Positions 44,211 to 52,414 of a stretch of 64,000 nucleotides of DNA are shown piece after piece; within the stretch, counting starts at the first letter, position 1, and every line of letters starts with the position of its first letter. The translations under genes were made by a program, and so were the position numbers. Where the stretch lies: assembly GCF_004295125.1 (NCBI RefSeq), contig NZ_CP036170.1, forward strand, positions 1,297,501-1,361,500. The letters run 5' to 3'. The notes under the pieces were generated by a model. It had not been told where the DNA came from. It made no database searches and worked only from the letters and a program-made list of their open reading frames with translations. This DNA is from [Clostridium] scindens ATCC 35704. Lineage in GTDB: Bacteria; Bacillota; Clostridia; Lachnospirales; Lachnospiraceae.

Positions 44211-44975
44211 TTATATATATCCTCCGGGGGCTCCGCCACCGCAGCATAGGCCGCTTCCGCCGCAGCACAGGTTGCATACGATGTTGGCGATGCACAGCTT
44301 CATGCACCAACTGCTCCCGTCGGTAAATGTGGTTTGGTAAGGGCCTTGCTGCTGCTGGTACCAGGTTCCGCCGCTCTCAAAGCGGTTTACCAGCATCTGA
44401 TACTGTATGTTGTCCGGGTCCAGACGAAGAGCCTCTTTGGCGTGCTGGAGGGCAATCACATTATTGCCAAGCCCTGAGTTGGCAAGGGCACTGTAATAAT
44501 ACCACTGGGCATTGCGCCCGGACATGCCGTTTAATAGATTCAATGCTTCCTGATAGTGTCCGCTGTTGATAAAGTTGGCCGCGGCACGCATATGAAGGTC
44601 CTCTTCGTTTTCCGTAGGATTTGGGCCAGCCTGCTGGTATTGACCCCGGAAGCCGCGGAAGGTGCCGAAGTCGCCGAATCCGCCGAATCCGCCAAAGTCC
44701 CCGAAGGGGCCATAGCCTCCGGATGAGCCGTATCCGCCGGAAGTACCATAGCCTCCGGATGAATAGTTGCTGCCGGCTGTTCCGTATTCCCGCTCGTGCA
44801 TGATCTGCTGGTATGCCTGCTGGATTTCCTTGAACTTGGCCTCCGCCTGGTCCTTATTCGGATTGTTAATGTTGGCGTCCGGATGGTATTTTCTGCTCAG
44901 GTTTCTGTATGCCTTTTTTATTTCTTCGTCCGAGGCGCTTCTTGGGATGCCTAAGACGCTGTAGGGATCTATCAT
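44211..44975 (-). CDS. DnaJ-domain protein with tetratricopeptide-like and Cys/Gly-rich tail
   Basis: A 254-aa protein. J domain at 1-65 with the HPD motif ([11 protein letters not shown]), then a Gly/Ser/Tyr/Phe-rich linker (about 70-110), two TPR-like helical repeats ([36 protein letters not shown]) and a C-terminal [14 protein letters not shown] tail. It lacks the DnaJ zinc finger and substrate domains, so it is a J-protein that recruits Hsp70 to a special client. It starts 3 bp after the DUF5685 stop, same operon. Confidence 0.88.
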   Translation of the reverse strand: MIDPYSVLGIPRSASDEEIKKAYRNLSRKYHPDANINNPNKDQAEAKFKEIQQAYQQIMHEREYGTAGSNYSSGGYGTSGGYGSSGGYGPFGDFGGFGGFGDFGTFRGFRGQYQQAGPNPTENEEDLHMRAAANFINSGHYQEALNLLNGMSGRNAQWYYYSALANSGLGNNVIALQHAKEALRLDPDNIQYQMLVNRFESGGTWYQQQQGPYQTTFTDGSSWCMKLCIANIVCNLCCGGSGLCCGGGAPGGYI

Positions 44976-44978
44976 AAT

Positions 44979-45920
44979 TTATACTCCTGTATCTGAATTG
45001 TCGCGGTCAGAGTCGGGTATGTCCTTTGAACTGCTGCTGCCAGAACCTGTCACATTCTCTGCGTCATTGCAGCCAGTATCTGCGCTCTCGCCGGATTCCT
45101 GCCGCTTGGCGGTAACTGCCGTATAGCGGCACCAGACGCCGGAATATAAGACATTTCGCAGGATCTCCGCATGCAGAAGAATTGGCAGTTTTTCGAATTC
45201 CCTGGAACACTCTGCCATCATAAGCGTCAGCAGTCCCCGGCAGTTTCCGGCAAAGTCGCTGTCATTTGCGAATGCTTCTTTCAGAGGATTGTAACTTCTC
45301 GATGCAATATCTTTTTCTACATCTTCATAGGCATCCATCAGATAAATGAATTTGCCCAGGAAGAATCCGATCTTGCGAAGAGAGGCCTCCCATTCGTCGG
45401 GCTGCCATGCAAAGATCTCCGCCATAATATTGCCGAACAGTCCGGCCATCAGGTCAATATTCTGCTCATTTTCCTGCTCCAGAGACGAAAGGCGCTTCAG
45501 ATTAGAAGCAATGCCGTCTACCTTTTCCGGATATCTGCCGCGAATGGAGTCTACTTTCGACTTCAGCATTCTTGCCGCCATATACCCCTTCCTGCTGCGC
45601 TCGTCGTCCCAATCGTCCTTGCATTTATAATAGGTAAGGACAATGTTGACGGCAGCGGCGTAATCGGTAAAATGATTGGTCCGCGCAACATGCTTTTCGA
45701 AAGGATGGGCTATGCAGTTTACAACCTCCCGCTGTGTCTGCGGCTCGTAGAGGCCGGTGAGAAGTACGATGAGAAATGTCATGTCAAAGGATAAAGTCAT
45801 CTGACCTCTTATACCATAACATTCTTTCAGACATTTGCAAAGACCACAATAGTACGAATGGTACATATCATAGTCTTTGAATTTCATCTCGGCTTTATTG
45901 ATTGCAATATATCCAAACAT
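44979..45920 (-). CDS. DUF5685 family protein
   Basis: A 313-aa all-helical protein. Conserved features are MFGYIAINKAEMKFKDYD and YCGLCKCLKE with a Cys pair at the N-terminus, TYYKCKDDWDDERS and YLMDAYEDVEKDI, which gives a D/E-rich pattern like a helical-bundle metal site. The last 35 residues are low-complexity Ser/Asp. Function unknown; neighbouring J-protein suggests it may be the client or adaptor. Confidence 0.8.
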   Translation of the reverse strand: MFGYIAINKAEMKFKDYDMYHSYYCGLCKCLKECYGIRGQMTLSFDMTFLIVLLTGLYEPQTQREVVNCIAHPFEKHVARTNHFTDYAAAVNIVLTYYKCKDDWDDERSRKGYMAARMLKSKVDSIRGRYPEKVDGIASNLKRLSSLEQENEQNIDLMAGLFGNIMAEIFAWQPDEWEASLRKIGFFLGKFIYLMDAYEDVEKDIASRSYNPLKEAFANDSDFAGNCRGLLTLMMAECSREFEKLPILLHAEILRNVLYSGVWCRYTAVTAKRQESGESADTGCNDAENVTGSGSSSSKDIPDSDRDNSDTGV

Positions 45921-45932
45921 AAGAATTCCCCG

Positions 45933-46328
45933 CTAGCTGTTCTTGATAAATGTGGTATTACATTTGGGGCAGCGGATCTCTATACGGCCTTTTCCTTTCG
46001 GCACGCGGATCTTCTGCCGGCAGGTAGGACATTTGTAGATGTGGTGCGTCTTGCGCTGGGCCATCATATTTTTCTGGCGGGCGAAGAAGCAGCGGAGCTT
46101 GTAGGTCTTATTCAAATACCATTGGTTCTCGGAGGAACGCTTGTAGATGTTCCGGGAAAACATGCGGAAATATGCGTATATAATGCAGAACCAGGCTACC
46201 AGGGAAAGGATAAAACTATTCTTCCAGCCCGCGATCAACATGACGATCAAGCCTGCGATGATCGTGAATTTCCCCAGGGAATCCATCCCATATCTTCCAT
46301 ACATAAAACGAATCAGTTTTTCTCTCAA
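45933..46328 (-). CDS. Two-helix membrane protein with zinc-ribbon tail
   Basis: About 131 aa. The first part is hydrophobic (FTIIAGLIVMLIAG; FILSLVAWFCIIYAYF); the C-terminus is a zinc ribbon (YKCPTCRQKIRVPKGKG then RCPKCNTTF). The TTG start at 46328 is chosen because AGGAAGG lies 8 bp before it; a longer frame to 46376 is possible. It starts the minus-strand operon with DUF5685 and the J-protein. Confidence 0.75.
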   Translation of the reverse strand: MREKLIRFMYGRYGMDSLGKFTIIAGLIVMLIAGWKNSFILSLVAWFCIIYAYFRMFSRNIYKRSSENQWYLNKTYKLRCFFARQKNMMAQRKTHHIYKCPTCRQKIRVPKGKGRIEIRCPKCNTTFIKNS

Positions 46329-46445
46329 AATAATCACCTTCCTAATATACTTACAATCATACGCTATCACGCCCATAAGTCAATAAACTGCCGATTAAAA
46401 ATATATAAAGTTTTTGAGGCTGCATTCCCATATTTTATATAAATA

Positions 46446-46454
46446 TGATATAAT
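46446..46454 (+). promoter_or_regulatory. Extended -10 promoter for the cysteine desulfidase gene
   Basis: TGATATAAT (TG-n-TATAAT), about 65 bp before the start codon; no clear -35. Confidence 0.5.
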
Positions 46455-46518
46455 ACCGACAGGTATTGCCTGCGTGTGCGGGTATGTTTGCAAGGTTCAG
46501 GAAAGGCGGGGAGCATTC

Positions 46519-47802
46519 ATGAGAGAATTAACCAGGTTGATTAAAGAAGATATGAAGCCGGCGCTTGGAGTGACGGAGCCGGGGGCCATTGCCTATGCGG
46601 TGGCGAGCGCAAAATCCCATGTGGACGGCGAAGTAAAGAAGGTTCATGTGGCATTGAATTCCGGCATGTATAAGAATGCTTTTACCTGCGGAATTCCCAA
46701 TTCGTCCAGATTTGGCAATCTGTATGCCGCAGCTCTTGGGGCAGTAGCGGCCGACGCGGCTAAGGGACTGGAATCGCTTGCGGATATTACGCCGGAGGAT
46801 GATAAGAAGGCTTCAAAGATGGTGGATGACCATAAGGTGGAAGTGGTGCTGGATCATATCGGATCTGAGATTACAATAGATGCCACGGTGGAGACGGAGA
46901 CAGACTCCTGCACGGTACATATCCGCCATAGCCACACCAATATTGTTTCTATAGAAAAGAATAACGAGATTATATATCAGGCAGATGCGGATCATGCATC
47001 GGAAGTCCGGGCGGAAGATGAGGTGCCCGCGATCCACCGCTATACCTTGAAGGAACTCCTTCAATATGTCAGGGAGGTTCCGGTATCCGAGATAGACTTT
47101 ATCCGGGAGGCATTTTCCATGAATATGGATCTGCTGGAAGAAGGCATCCAGTCAGACCGGACAACGATCACGCGGCAGCTTCTGAAGGAGAACGGGCACA
47201 AGATTATCTCCGAGGATGCCAAAAGCACCGCCCAGCTGCTGTGTAACGGCGCCATCGAGGCACGGGTGCTGGGACTTAGCCGTCCGGCCATGAGCATTAC
47301 CGGAAGCGGGGCTCACGGAATTATTGCGACGATGCCGCTGTTTGCCTATTATCAGGTGAACTACGAAGTAGTGGACGATGACATCCTTCTTCGAGCCGCT
47401 GCCTTAAGCCACCTGATTACCATGTATATCAAGGAATACTCCGGCAAACTGTCCGCATTCTGCGGGTGCGGGATCGCAGCGGGGACTGGGATGGCCTGCG
47501 CGCTTGCGTTCATGAGGAATGCGGATGAGGAAGCGATCACGAGGGTGATCCAGAACATGGCAAGCGGCCTTACGGGCATGATCTGCGACGGCGGGAACCA
47601 TGGGTGCACCATGAAAGGAATCGTGGCGGTGGACGCGGCGTTTCGGGCGGCAGACATGGCGATGGATGGCGTATGCATTGAGGACATCCATGGAATCAAC
47701 GGGCGTACCCCGGAGGATACCATGAGGAATATGGGACTTATCGCGTCTCCGGGAATGGTGCAGACGGAAAAGACGATCGTGGAAATTATGGAACAGAAGT
47801 AA
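46519..47802 (+). CDS. L-cysteine desulfidase / serine dehydratase alpha-like protein (CyuA/YhaM, UPF0597)
   Basis: A 427-aa protein. Landmarks are MKPALGVTEPGAIAYAVASA at the N-terminus, TCGIPNSSRFGN, the glycine-rich ITGSGAHGIIATMPL and the C-terminal CGCGIAAGTGMACALAF, GMICDGGNHGCTMKG. The cysteines fit a [4Fe-4S] cluster. Relatives break L-cysteine down to pyruvate, ammonia and sulfide, or act on serine. ATG 46519 follows GGGGAG; the longer upstream frame has no ribosome binding site. Confidence 0.9.
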   Translation: MRELTRLIKEDMKPALGVTEPGAIAYAVASAKSHVDGEVKKVHVALNSGMYKNAFTCGIPNSSRFGNLYAAALGAVAADAAKGLESLADITPEDDKKASKMVDDHKVEVVLDHIGSEITIDATVETETDSCTVHIRHSHTNIVSIEKNNEIIYQADADHASEVRAEDEVPAIHRYTLKELLQYVREVPVSEIDFIREAFSMNMDLLEEGIQSDRTTITRQLLKENGHKIISEDAKSTAQLLCNGAIEARVLGLSRPAMSITGSGAHGIIATMPLFAYYQVNYEVVDDDILLRAAALSHLITMYIKEYSGKLSAFCGCGIAAGTGMACALAFMRNADEEAITRVIQNMASGLTGMICDGGNHGCTMKGIVAVDAAFRAADMAMDGVCIEDIHGINGRTPEDTMRNMGLIASPGMVQTEKTIVEIMEQK

Positions 47803-48750
47803 ATGAGCGAGAGGATTGGCATGAAGGAAGACAAGAAGCACAGAAGCAATAATAATAGAAATAATAGCAGTAGAAATAATAACGGCGGTAATAAGAGCGG
47901 CAGAAATAGCGGCAGCGCAGACCGCATTGGAAAAGATGAAGGCCGGGGAAGGGACATCCGGGATAAACGGTATCATAGAGGAAGAAAGAAAAAGAAGAAA
48001 GCAGGGATTTTTTCTACGATCATACTGGTAGTCGCGCTTGCCGTATTCTGTTTTTCGGCGTTCCAGCTCTTCAAGATTCTGAAAGGCTATCATGACGGCA
48101 GAAGCGAATACGACAAAGTTCGGAAGCTTGCGGTGGAAGAAAAGAAGAGCGCTGGGGAAGACCAGTTCAGCGTCAATTTTGACGAACTGATGCAGATGAA
48201 TCCAGATACCATCGGATGGATAAGATTCCATCCGGAGCCGTCCCAGATCAGTTATCCGATCGTAAAAGGAAAGGATAACAGCGAATACTTGAAGAAGACG
48301 TTTTCGGCAAATGAGAATACCCTTGGGGCAATCTTCCTGAATGTCGATAACAATGCGGACTTTATGGACAAGAATACCATCATCTACGGACATCGCATGA
48401 AGGATGGCTCCATGTTCCGGCATCTGCAGGATTATGAAGAAAAGTCTTTCTGGGAGAGCAATCCGTATTTTTATATCTATACGCCGGATGGCAGGGAGAT
48501 CACGTATCATATTTATTCGGCGGGACAGGTAGAGGATACTTCGGATACCTATCTTACGTCCTTTGAGTCGGATGAGGCCTGCCAGTCTTTCCTGAATATG
48601 ACGAAAGAGGTGTCCCTGTATGATACAGGGGTGGAACTGAATGCGCAGAGTACCATCGTGACCTTGTCCACCTGCACCAGCGCCAGCGACAATCACCGCT
48701 TCGTGGTGCGGGGAGTAAAAGAAAAAGAGGTGAATCTGAAGGAGCAATGA
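47803..48750 (+). CDS. srtB: Class B sortase
   Basis: A 315-aa membrane-anchored transpeptidase. A long Asn/Arg/Lys-rich cytoplasmic N-terminus (about 60 residues) and one helix (IILVVALAVFCFSAFQL) precede the sortase domain. The domain has the catalytic His in IYGHRMKDG, Cys in VTLSTCTSA and Arg in HRFVVRG. Starts at 47803 (directly after the upstream stop) or 47821. It attaches secreted proteins to peptidoglycan or assembles pili. The nearest candidate substrate in the window ends in IKTGDN (20602 gene). Confidence 0.9.
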   Translation: MSERIGMKEDKKHRSNNNRNNSSRNNNGGNKSGRNSGSADRIGKDEGRGRDIRDKRYHRGRKKKKKAGIFSTIILVVALAVFCFSAFQLFKILKGYHDGRSEYDKVRKLAVEEKKSAGEDQFSVNFDELMQMNPDTIGWIRFHPEPSQISYPIVKGKDNSEYLKKTFSANENTLGAIFLNVDNNADFMDKNTIIYGHRMKDGSMFRHLQDYEEKSFWESNPYFYIYTPDGREITYHIYSAGQVEDTSDTYLTSFESDEACQSFLNMTKEVSLYDTGVELNAQSTIVTLSTCTSASDNHRFVVRGVKEKEVNLKEQ

Positions 48751-48941
48751 AAAATGGATATATCTATGAAGTAGGGGACATCGTAACCATGAAAAAACCA
48801 CACCCTTGCGGGAGCAAGGACTGGGAAATCCTAAGGGTCGGAGCGGACTTCCGGCTGAAATGCACAGGATGCGGGCACCAGATTATGATCGCGCGCAGAC
48901 TGGTGGAAAAAAATACTAAGGATTTAAAGAAAAAGTCTTGA
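48747..48941 (+). CDS. DUF951 family protein
   Basis: A 64-aa DUF951 protein: YEVGDIVTMKKPHPCGSKDW, ILRVGADFRLKCTGCGH, RRLVEK. A single small beta-rich domain with three Cys. It overlaps the sortase stop (ATGA), so is coupled to it. In many Firmicutes it lies beside rpsF; it does so here too. Confidence 0.9.
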   Translation: MKNGYIYEVGDIVTMKKPHPCGSKDWEILRVGADFRLKCTGCGHQIMIARRLVEKNTKDLKKKS

Positions 48942-48966
48942 AACAAGCACCGAATTATGCTATCAT
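48938..48966 (+). promoter_or_regulatory. Promoter of the rpsF-ssb-rpsR operon
   Basis: TTGAAA (48938-48943), exactly 17 bp, then TATCAT (48961-48966) with a TGC extension before it. The -35 overlaps the DUF951 stop codon. Confidence 0.75.
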
Positions 48967-48988
48967 ATTAACTCGTGATACATTAACA

Positions 48989-49042
48989 TCCGTAGGCTCA
49001 GGCTGGCGGATATCCTTGCTCCCACACAAGATGAGCGGGGGC
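48989..49042 (+). promoter_or_regulatory. Candidate S6:S18 autoregulatory mRNA leader
   Basis: Between promoter and rpsF the RNA can fold TCCG/CGGA (48989-49010, around GGCTCAGGCTGG) and a second stem with GCTCCC and a G-rich strand (49018-49042). An S6-S18-binding leader is widespread before rpsF in bacteria and would be expected here. I cannot verify the consensus by eye. Confidence 0.4.
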
Positions 49043-49071
49043 CAAAAGACCAGAAGGAGGTGCAAGACGAC

Positions 49072-49359
49072 ATGAACAAATATGAATTAGCAGTTGTTGT
49101 CAGTGCAAAAATCGAAGATGACGAGAGAGCACAGGTTATCGAAAAAGTTAAAGCATTAGTTGAACGTTTCGGTGGCAAGATCTCTGACGTCGATGAATGG
49201 GGTAAGAAGAGATTGGCTTACGAAATTCAGAAGATGAAAGAAGCATATTACTATTTCATCCACTTCGAATCTGAATCTGATGTTCCAGGCGAGATTGAAC
49301 AGAGAATCCGCATTATGGACAACGTGCTCAGATATTTATGCGTTAGACAGGAAGCATAA
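49072..49359 (+). CDS. rpsF: 30S ribosomal protein S6
   Basis: A 95-aa S6: MNKYELAVVVSAKIEDDERA, VDEWGKKRLAYEIQKMKEAY and the C-terminal RIMDNVLRYLCVRQ. AGAAGGAGGT lies 10 bp before ATG 49072; the frame extends to an upstream GTG that would overlap the ribosome binding site. First gene of rpsF-ssb-rpsR. Confidence 0.97.
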   Translation: MNKYELAVVVSAKIEDDERAQVIEKVKALVERFGGKISDVDEWGKKRLAYEIQKMKEAYYYFIHFESESDVPGEIEQRIRIMDNVLRYLCVRQEA

Positions 49360-49380
49360 GCAGGAAGTAGAGGTAATTAT

Positions 49381-49836
49381 ATGAATAAAGTAATTTTGAT
49401 GGGACGCTTGACAAGAGATCCTGAAGTAAGATATTCGCAGGGAGATAATCCGATGGCAATTGCCAGATATACGCTGGCTGTTGACCGTAGATTCAGACGG
49501 GGCAGCGACGGAGACCAGACAGCAGACTTTATCGGATGCGTGGCATTCGGAAAAAGCGGGGAATTTGCAGAGAAGTATTTTCGCCAGGGCCTGAAGGTTA
49601 TCGTAACCGGACGTATCCAGACGGGAAGTTATACGAACAAAGACGGACAGAAGGTATATACCACCGATGTCGTAGTCGAAGACCAGGAATTTGCAGAAAG
49701 CAAGGCTGTAAGCGATGCTAACGCAGGCGGATTTCGTGCGGCGGCTCCCACACCGGCACCAGCACCAGCATCTGACGCAGGTGACGGCTTCATGAATATT
49801 CCGGATGGAATTGATGAAGAATTACCGTTTAATTAG
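49381..49836 (+). CDS. ssb: Single-stranded DNA-binding protein
   Basis: A 151-aa SSB. OB fold at about 1-105 (MNKVILMGRLTRDPEVRYSQ, DFIGCVAFGKSGEFAEKYF), then an Ala/Pro-rich linker and the acidic C-terminal tip GIDEELPFN that binds partner proteins. Between rpsF and rpsR, the standard order. Confidence 0.97.
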   Translation: MNKVILMGRLTRDPEVRYSQGDNPMAIARYTLAVDRRFRRGSDGDQTADFIGCVAFGKSGEFAEKYFRQGLKVIVTGRIQTGSYTNKDGQKVYTTDVVVEDQEFAESKAVSDANAGGFRAAAPTPAPAPASDAGDGFMNIPDGIDEELPFN

Positions 49837-49893
49837 GTTCTGCTAAGGATAGCAAGGCAGAATCTCATCAGATTATGAAAGGAGAATTGTGCA

Positions 49894-50160
49894 ATGGCTT
49901 ACGATAAAGGAAATCGTCCGGAAGGCGGCTTCAAGAGAAGAGGCGGCGGACGCAGAAGAAAGAAAGTTTGCGTATTCTGTGGCAAAGAGAATAACGAGAT
50001 TGACTACAAGGATGTAGCAAAGTTAAGAAAATACATCTCTGAAAGAGGTAAGATTCTTCCTAGAAGAATTACCGGAAACTGCGCTAAGCACCAGAGAGCG
50101 CTTACGGTAGCAATCAAGAGAGCACGCCACGTTGCTCTGATGCCATACGTACAGGACTAA
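49894..50160 (+). CDS. rpsR: 30S ribosomal protein S18
   Basis: An 88-aa S18 with [37 protein letters not shown] and the C-terminal [20 protein letters not shown]. The CxxC plus the later Cys make this a zinc-type (C+) S18. AAAGGAG precedes the ATG. Confidence 0.97.
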   Translation: MAYDKGNRPEGGFKRRGGGRRRKKVCVFCGKENNEIDYKDVAKLRKYISERGKILPRRITGNCAKHQRALTVAIKRARHVALMPYVQD

Positions 50161-50189
50161 TGATAGACTGTTACTATGAGAGCGTGTTG

Positions 50190-50219
50190 AGGATGTCCCG
50201 ATGAGGGACATCCTTTTTT
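50190..50219 (+). terminator. Rho-independent terminator of rpsF-ssb-rpsR
   Basis: AGGATGTCCC/GGGACATCCT stem with a 5-nt loop, then T tract. Confidence 0.93.
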
Positions 50220-50380
50220 CGTTGTACAGCGTTTGGGTGTATGGTAATAGGGAAGATGCGAACTGCCATCCGGCAGGCTTAGGAAGAAATAGTCTTGTTG
50301 CCTGTGCAGATCTTAGCAGGCAGAGGATAGCCGTGGAATGCCGGAATGCTGAGAGGTGGTGGATGCCTCTGAAGGCGGGA

Positions 50381-51267
50381 ATGTTTATGGGGTTAAAATC
50401 GCTTGCAGTGTTTTTGGCGGTCTTGTGCGCGGGCGTTTCGTTGGCGGGCTGCGGCCTCGTGGATTCTGCGCAGCCTGATTCTACGCATTCTGACTCAGTA
50501 CATTCTGATTCGGAAAATTCTGATTCAGTACGTTCTGATTCGGATTACTCGGAATTGGGAGATGAGGAGATGCAGGGGAAGGATTTTAGAAGGCCTTGGC
50601 TCAGGCGGCTCGGCGGTACCTGGAGGAAAAGCAGAAGAGTTATGAAAGCCGGGAGAGGATTACGTTTCTATCTGATGGGAAGAAAGGTGAGGAGAACGGC
50701 AGTGACTCGGCGGCCGTTATTGTCTCGAGATATTGCATTGATAAAGACGCTGGAGTCGTTCGCTGCGAGTAGCAAGAAGAGGGCGAGGAGCAAAAGGATC
50801 TGGTTTTCTATAGGAGGATGGATATTATTATTTTCAGGCTATGCTGGAAAGTACGGCTTGGTATAGAATGCCATCAAAGGATGCGGGGATAAGTTATGAG
50901 GAAATAGCCTGTCTGCCGGATGCGCTGTATAAAGATGACGCCAATGTGAGGTATGAGGAAGTGAACTACCGGAAGGCTCTGGCAGAAAGCGACAAGGAAG
51001 AGGATAAAGAGAATCAGAAAATCAAGGTAGAAGGCTCCTATTTATACCAGGGTAAAAACGTGAATTTTTACGGATGTATGGTGGATTAATAAGGCGGAAG
51101 GCGACCTTGTAAAATGCGAGTCGTGGCGGGAATCCGATTCGGGCCAGGAGTCGCATGCTGTAATCTTCATGCAGACGGGGGAGGATTGCGAAAAGATCCA
51201 GTATTTCCCGGAAAGTTATCTGGAGATTACAAAAGAAGAATTAGAGAATGGAGAATTTGGACTATGA
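50381..51267 (+). pseudogene. Multiply frameshifted lipoprotein gene
   Basis: A signal peptide with lipobox LAGC (MFMGLKSLAVFLAVLCAGVS) and a Ser/Asp-rich repeat (SDSVHSDSENSDSVRSDS) run in one frame to about 50590. Coherent protein then continues in a second frame (ALAQAARRYLEEKQKSYESR, VIVSRYCIDKDAGVV) to a TAG at 50770. It resumes in a third frame from about 50812 (YYYFQAMLESTAWYRMPSK, KIKVEGSYLYQGKN) and in a fourth segment from about 51085 (WINKAEGDLVKCESW, FPESYLEITKEELENG), ending at TGA 51265. So one gene of about 290 codons carries three frameshifts and a nonsense codon. Its end overlaps the MBL gene start. Function unknown. Confidence 0.65.
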
Positions 51268-52070
51268 AACTGACAATATTAGGAACTGGAAATGCTGCGG
51301 TATCGGAATGCTATAATACCTGTTTCGTTCTATCTGATAAGGAGGAATATTTTCTTGTGGATGCGGGAGGTGGTAACAGGATCCTGAAATTGCTGAAGGA
51401 CGCTGGAATTGAATTGGAAGATATTCATAATATTTTCGTCACTCATGAGCACATTGATCATGTGCTGGGAGTGATCTGGCTGATCCGCATGATTGGACAG
51501 CGCATGAATCAGGGCAAATATGAAGGCGACCTGCGGATATACTGCCATCAGGAATTGGCGGAAAAGATTCAGACGATCGCCAGCCTGACCATCCAGAAAA
51601 AAGTGTGCAGGCATATGGGAGAGAGAATCCAGTTCGTTAAAGTGGAATCCGGGGAACAGCGGGAAATCATGGGATGTACCGTAACCTTTTTCGATATTGC
51701 GTCCACAAAAGCAAAACAATTTGGATTTACTATGAAACTTAAGAATGGCGGAAAATTCACCTGTGTGGGCGATGAGCCTTATAACGAAGCGAATTACGAA
51801 TATGTGAAAGGCAGCAGCTGGCTTTTGCACGAGGCCTTCTGCCTGTACGCAGAGGCAGATAAGTTCAAGCCATATGAAAAGCATCATAGCACCGTAAAAG
51901 AAGCCTGCCAGCTGGCAGAAGAACTGGGGGTTCCGAACCTCTTGCTCTATCACACGGAAGAGACTCATTTGAAAGAGAGGAAAGAACTCTACACAGCAGA
52001 AGGGCAGGAGTATTACCATGGTAACCTGTACGTACCGGATGATATGGAAGAGTTTATAATATGCACGTAA
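51264..52070 (+). CDS. MBL-fold metallo-hydrolase
   Basis: A 268-aa protein. The metal motif is FVTHEHIDHVLG, preceded by NTCFVLSDKEEYFLVDAGGG; later metal ligands lie around CVGDEPYNEA and the C-terminal LLYHTEE. It resembles RNase Z-like or phosphodiesterase-type MBL proteins; substrate unknown. ATG 51264 overlaps the decayed upstream gene (ATGA). Its stop codon lies in the left arm of the 51-bp inverted repeat. Confidence 0.88.
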   Translation: MKLTILGTGNAAVSECYNTCFVLSDKEEYFLVDAGGGNRILKLLKDAGIELEDIHNIFVTHEHIDHVLGVIWLIRMIGQRMNQGKYEGDLRIYCHQELAEKIQTIASLTIQKKVCRHMGERIQFVKVESGEQREIMGCTVTFFDIASTKAKQFGFTMKLKNGGKFTCVGDEPYNEANYEYVKGSSWLLHEAFCLYAEADKFKPYEKHHSTVKEACQLAEELGVPNLLLYHTEETHLKERKELYTAEGQEYYHGNLYVPDDMEEFIICT

Positions 52071-52414
52071 CAGTTTTCGCATTTACACGTAACAAAATGC
52101 AAAAGTGTTACGTGCCTTTCCTGCACAACTGGTGTGTAGAATCGTACCAACTCCTGTGCAAAAATGAAAAGAGCGGTGTGTTAAACAGAAAATAGTTAAC
52201 GAAAAAGGCGATATATCAAGAATCGAATGTTAGGATTCCAGATATACCGCCTTTTTTAGTTGTCCTGTAATTTTTATTAATGCCTAGTAACGTTTTGCAA
52301 CGGATAATTTTCAATTTGACACAGGGGTTAAGTCAGTTTTACGCACCAGTTGTGTAGGGTTTACACGTAACACTTTTTCGTTTTGTTACGTGTAAATGCG
52401 AAAACTGTTACGTG
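52064..52414. repeat. 51-bp inverted repeat flanking a 249-bp non-coding block
   Basis: The left arm (52064-52114) and right arm (52364-52414) are reverse complements at about 49 of 51 positions. Each arm contains CACGTAACA...TGTTACGTG and so can also fold on itself. A second nested pair, CACAACTGGTG (52124-52134) and CACCAGTTGTG (52344-52354), extends the symmetry. In the centre a hairpin (GGCGATATATC with GATATACCGCC, then TTTTTT, about 52207-52258) serves as terminator. The arms touch the stop codons of both convergent genes. No ORF inside. Confidence 0.85.

Noticed and set aside
45171-45794. 207-codon open frame on the plus strand
   Set aside because: Antisense to the DUF5685 gene, which has the conserved N-terminal cysteine motif and operon spacing.
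47404-48801. 465-codon open frame on the minus strand
   Set aside because: Antisense shadow of the cysteine desulfidase and sortase genes; no family character.
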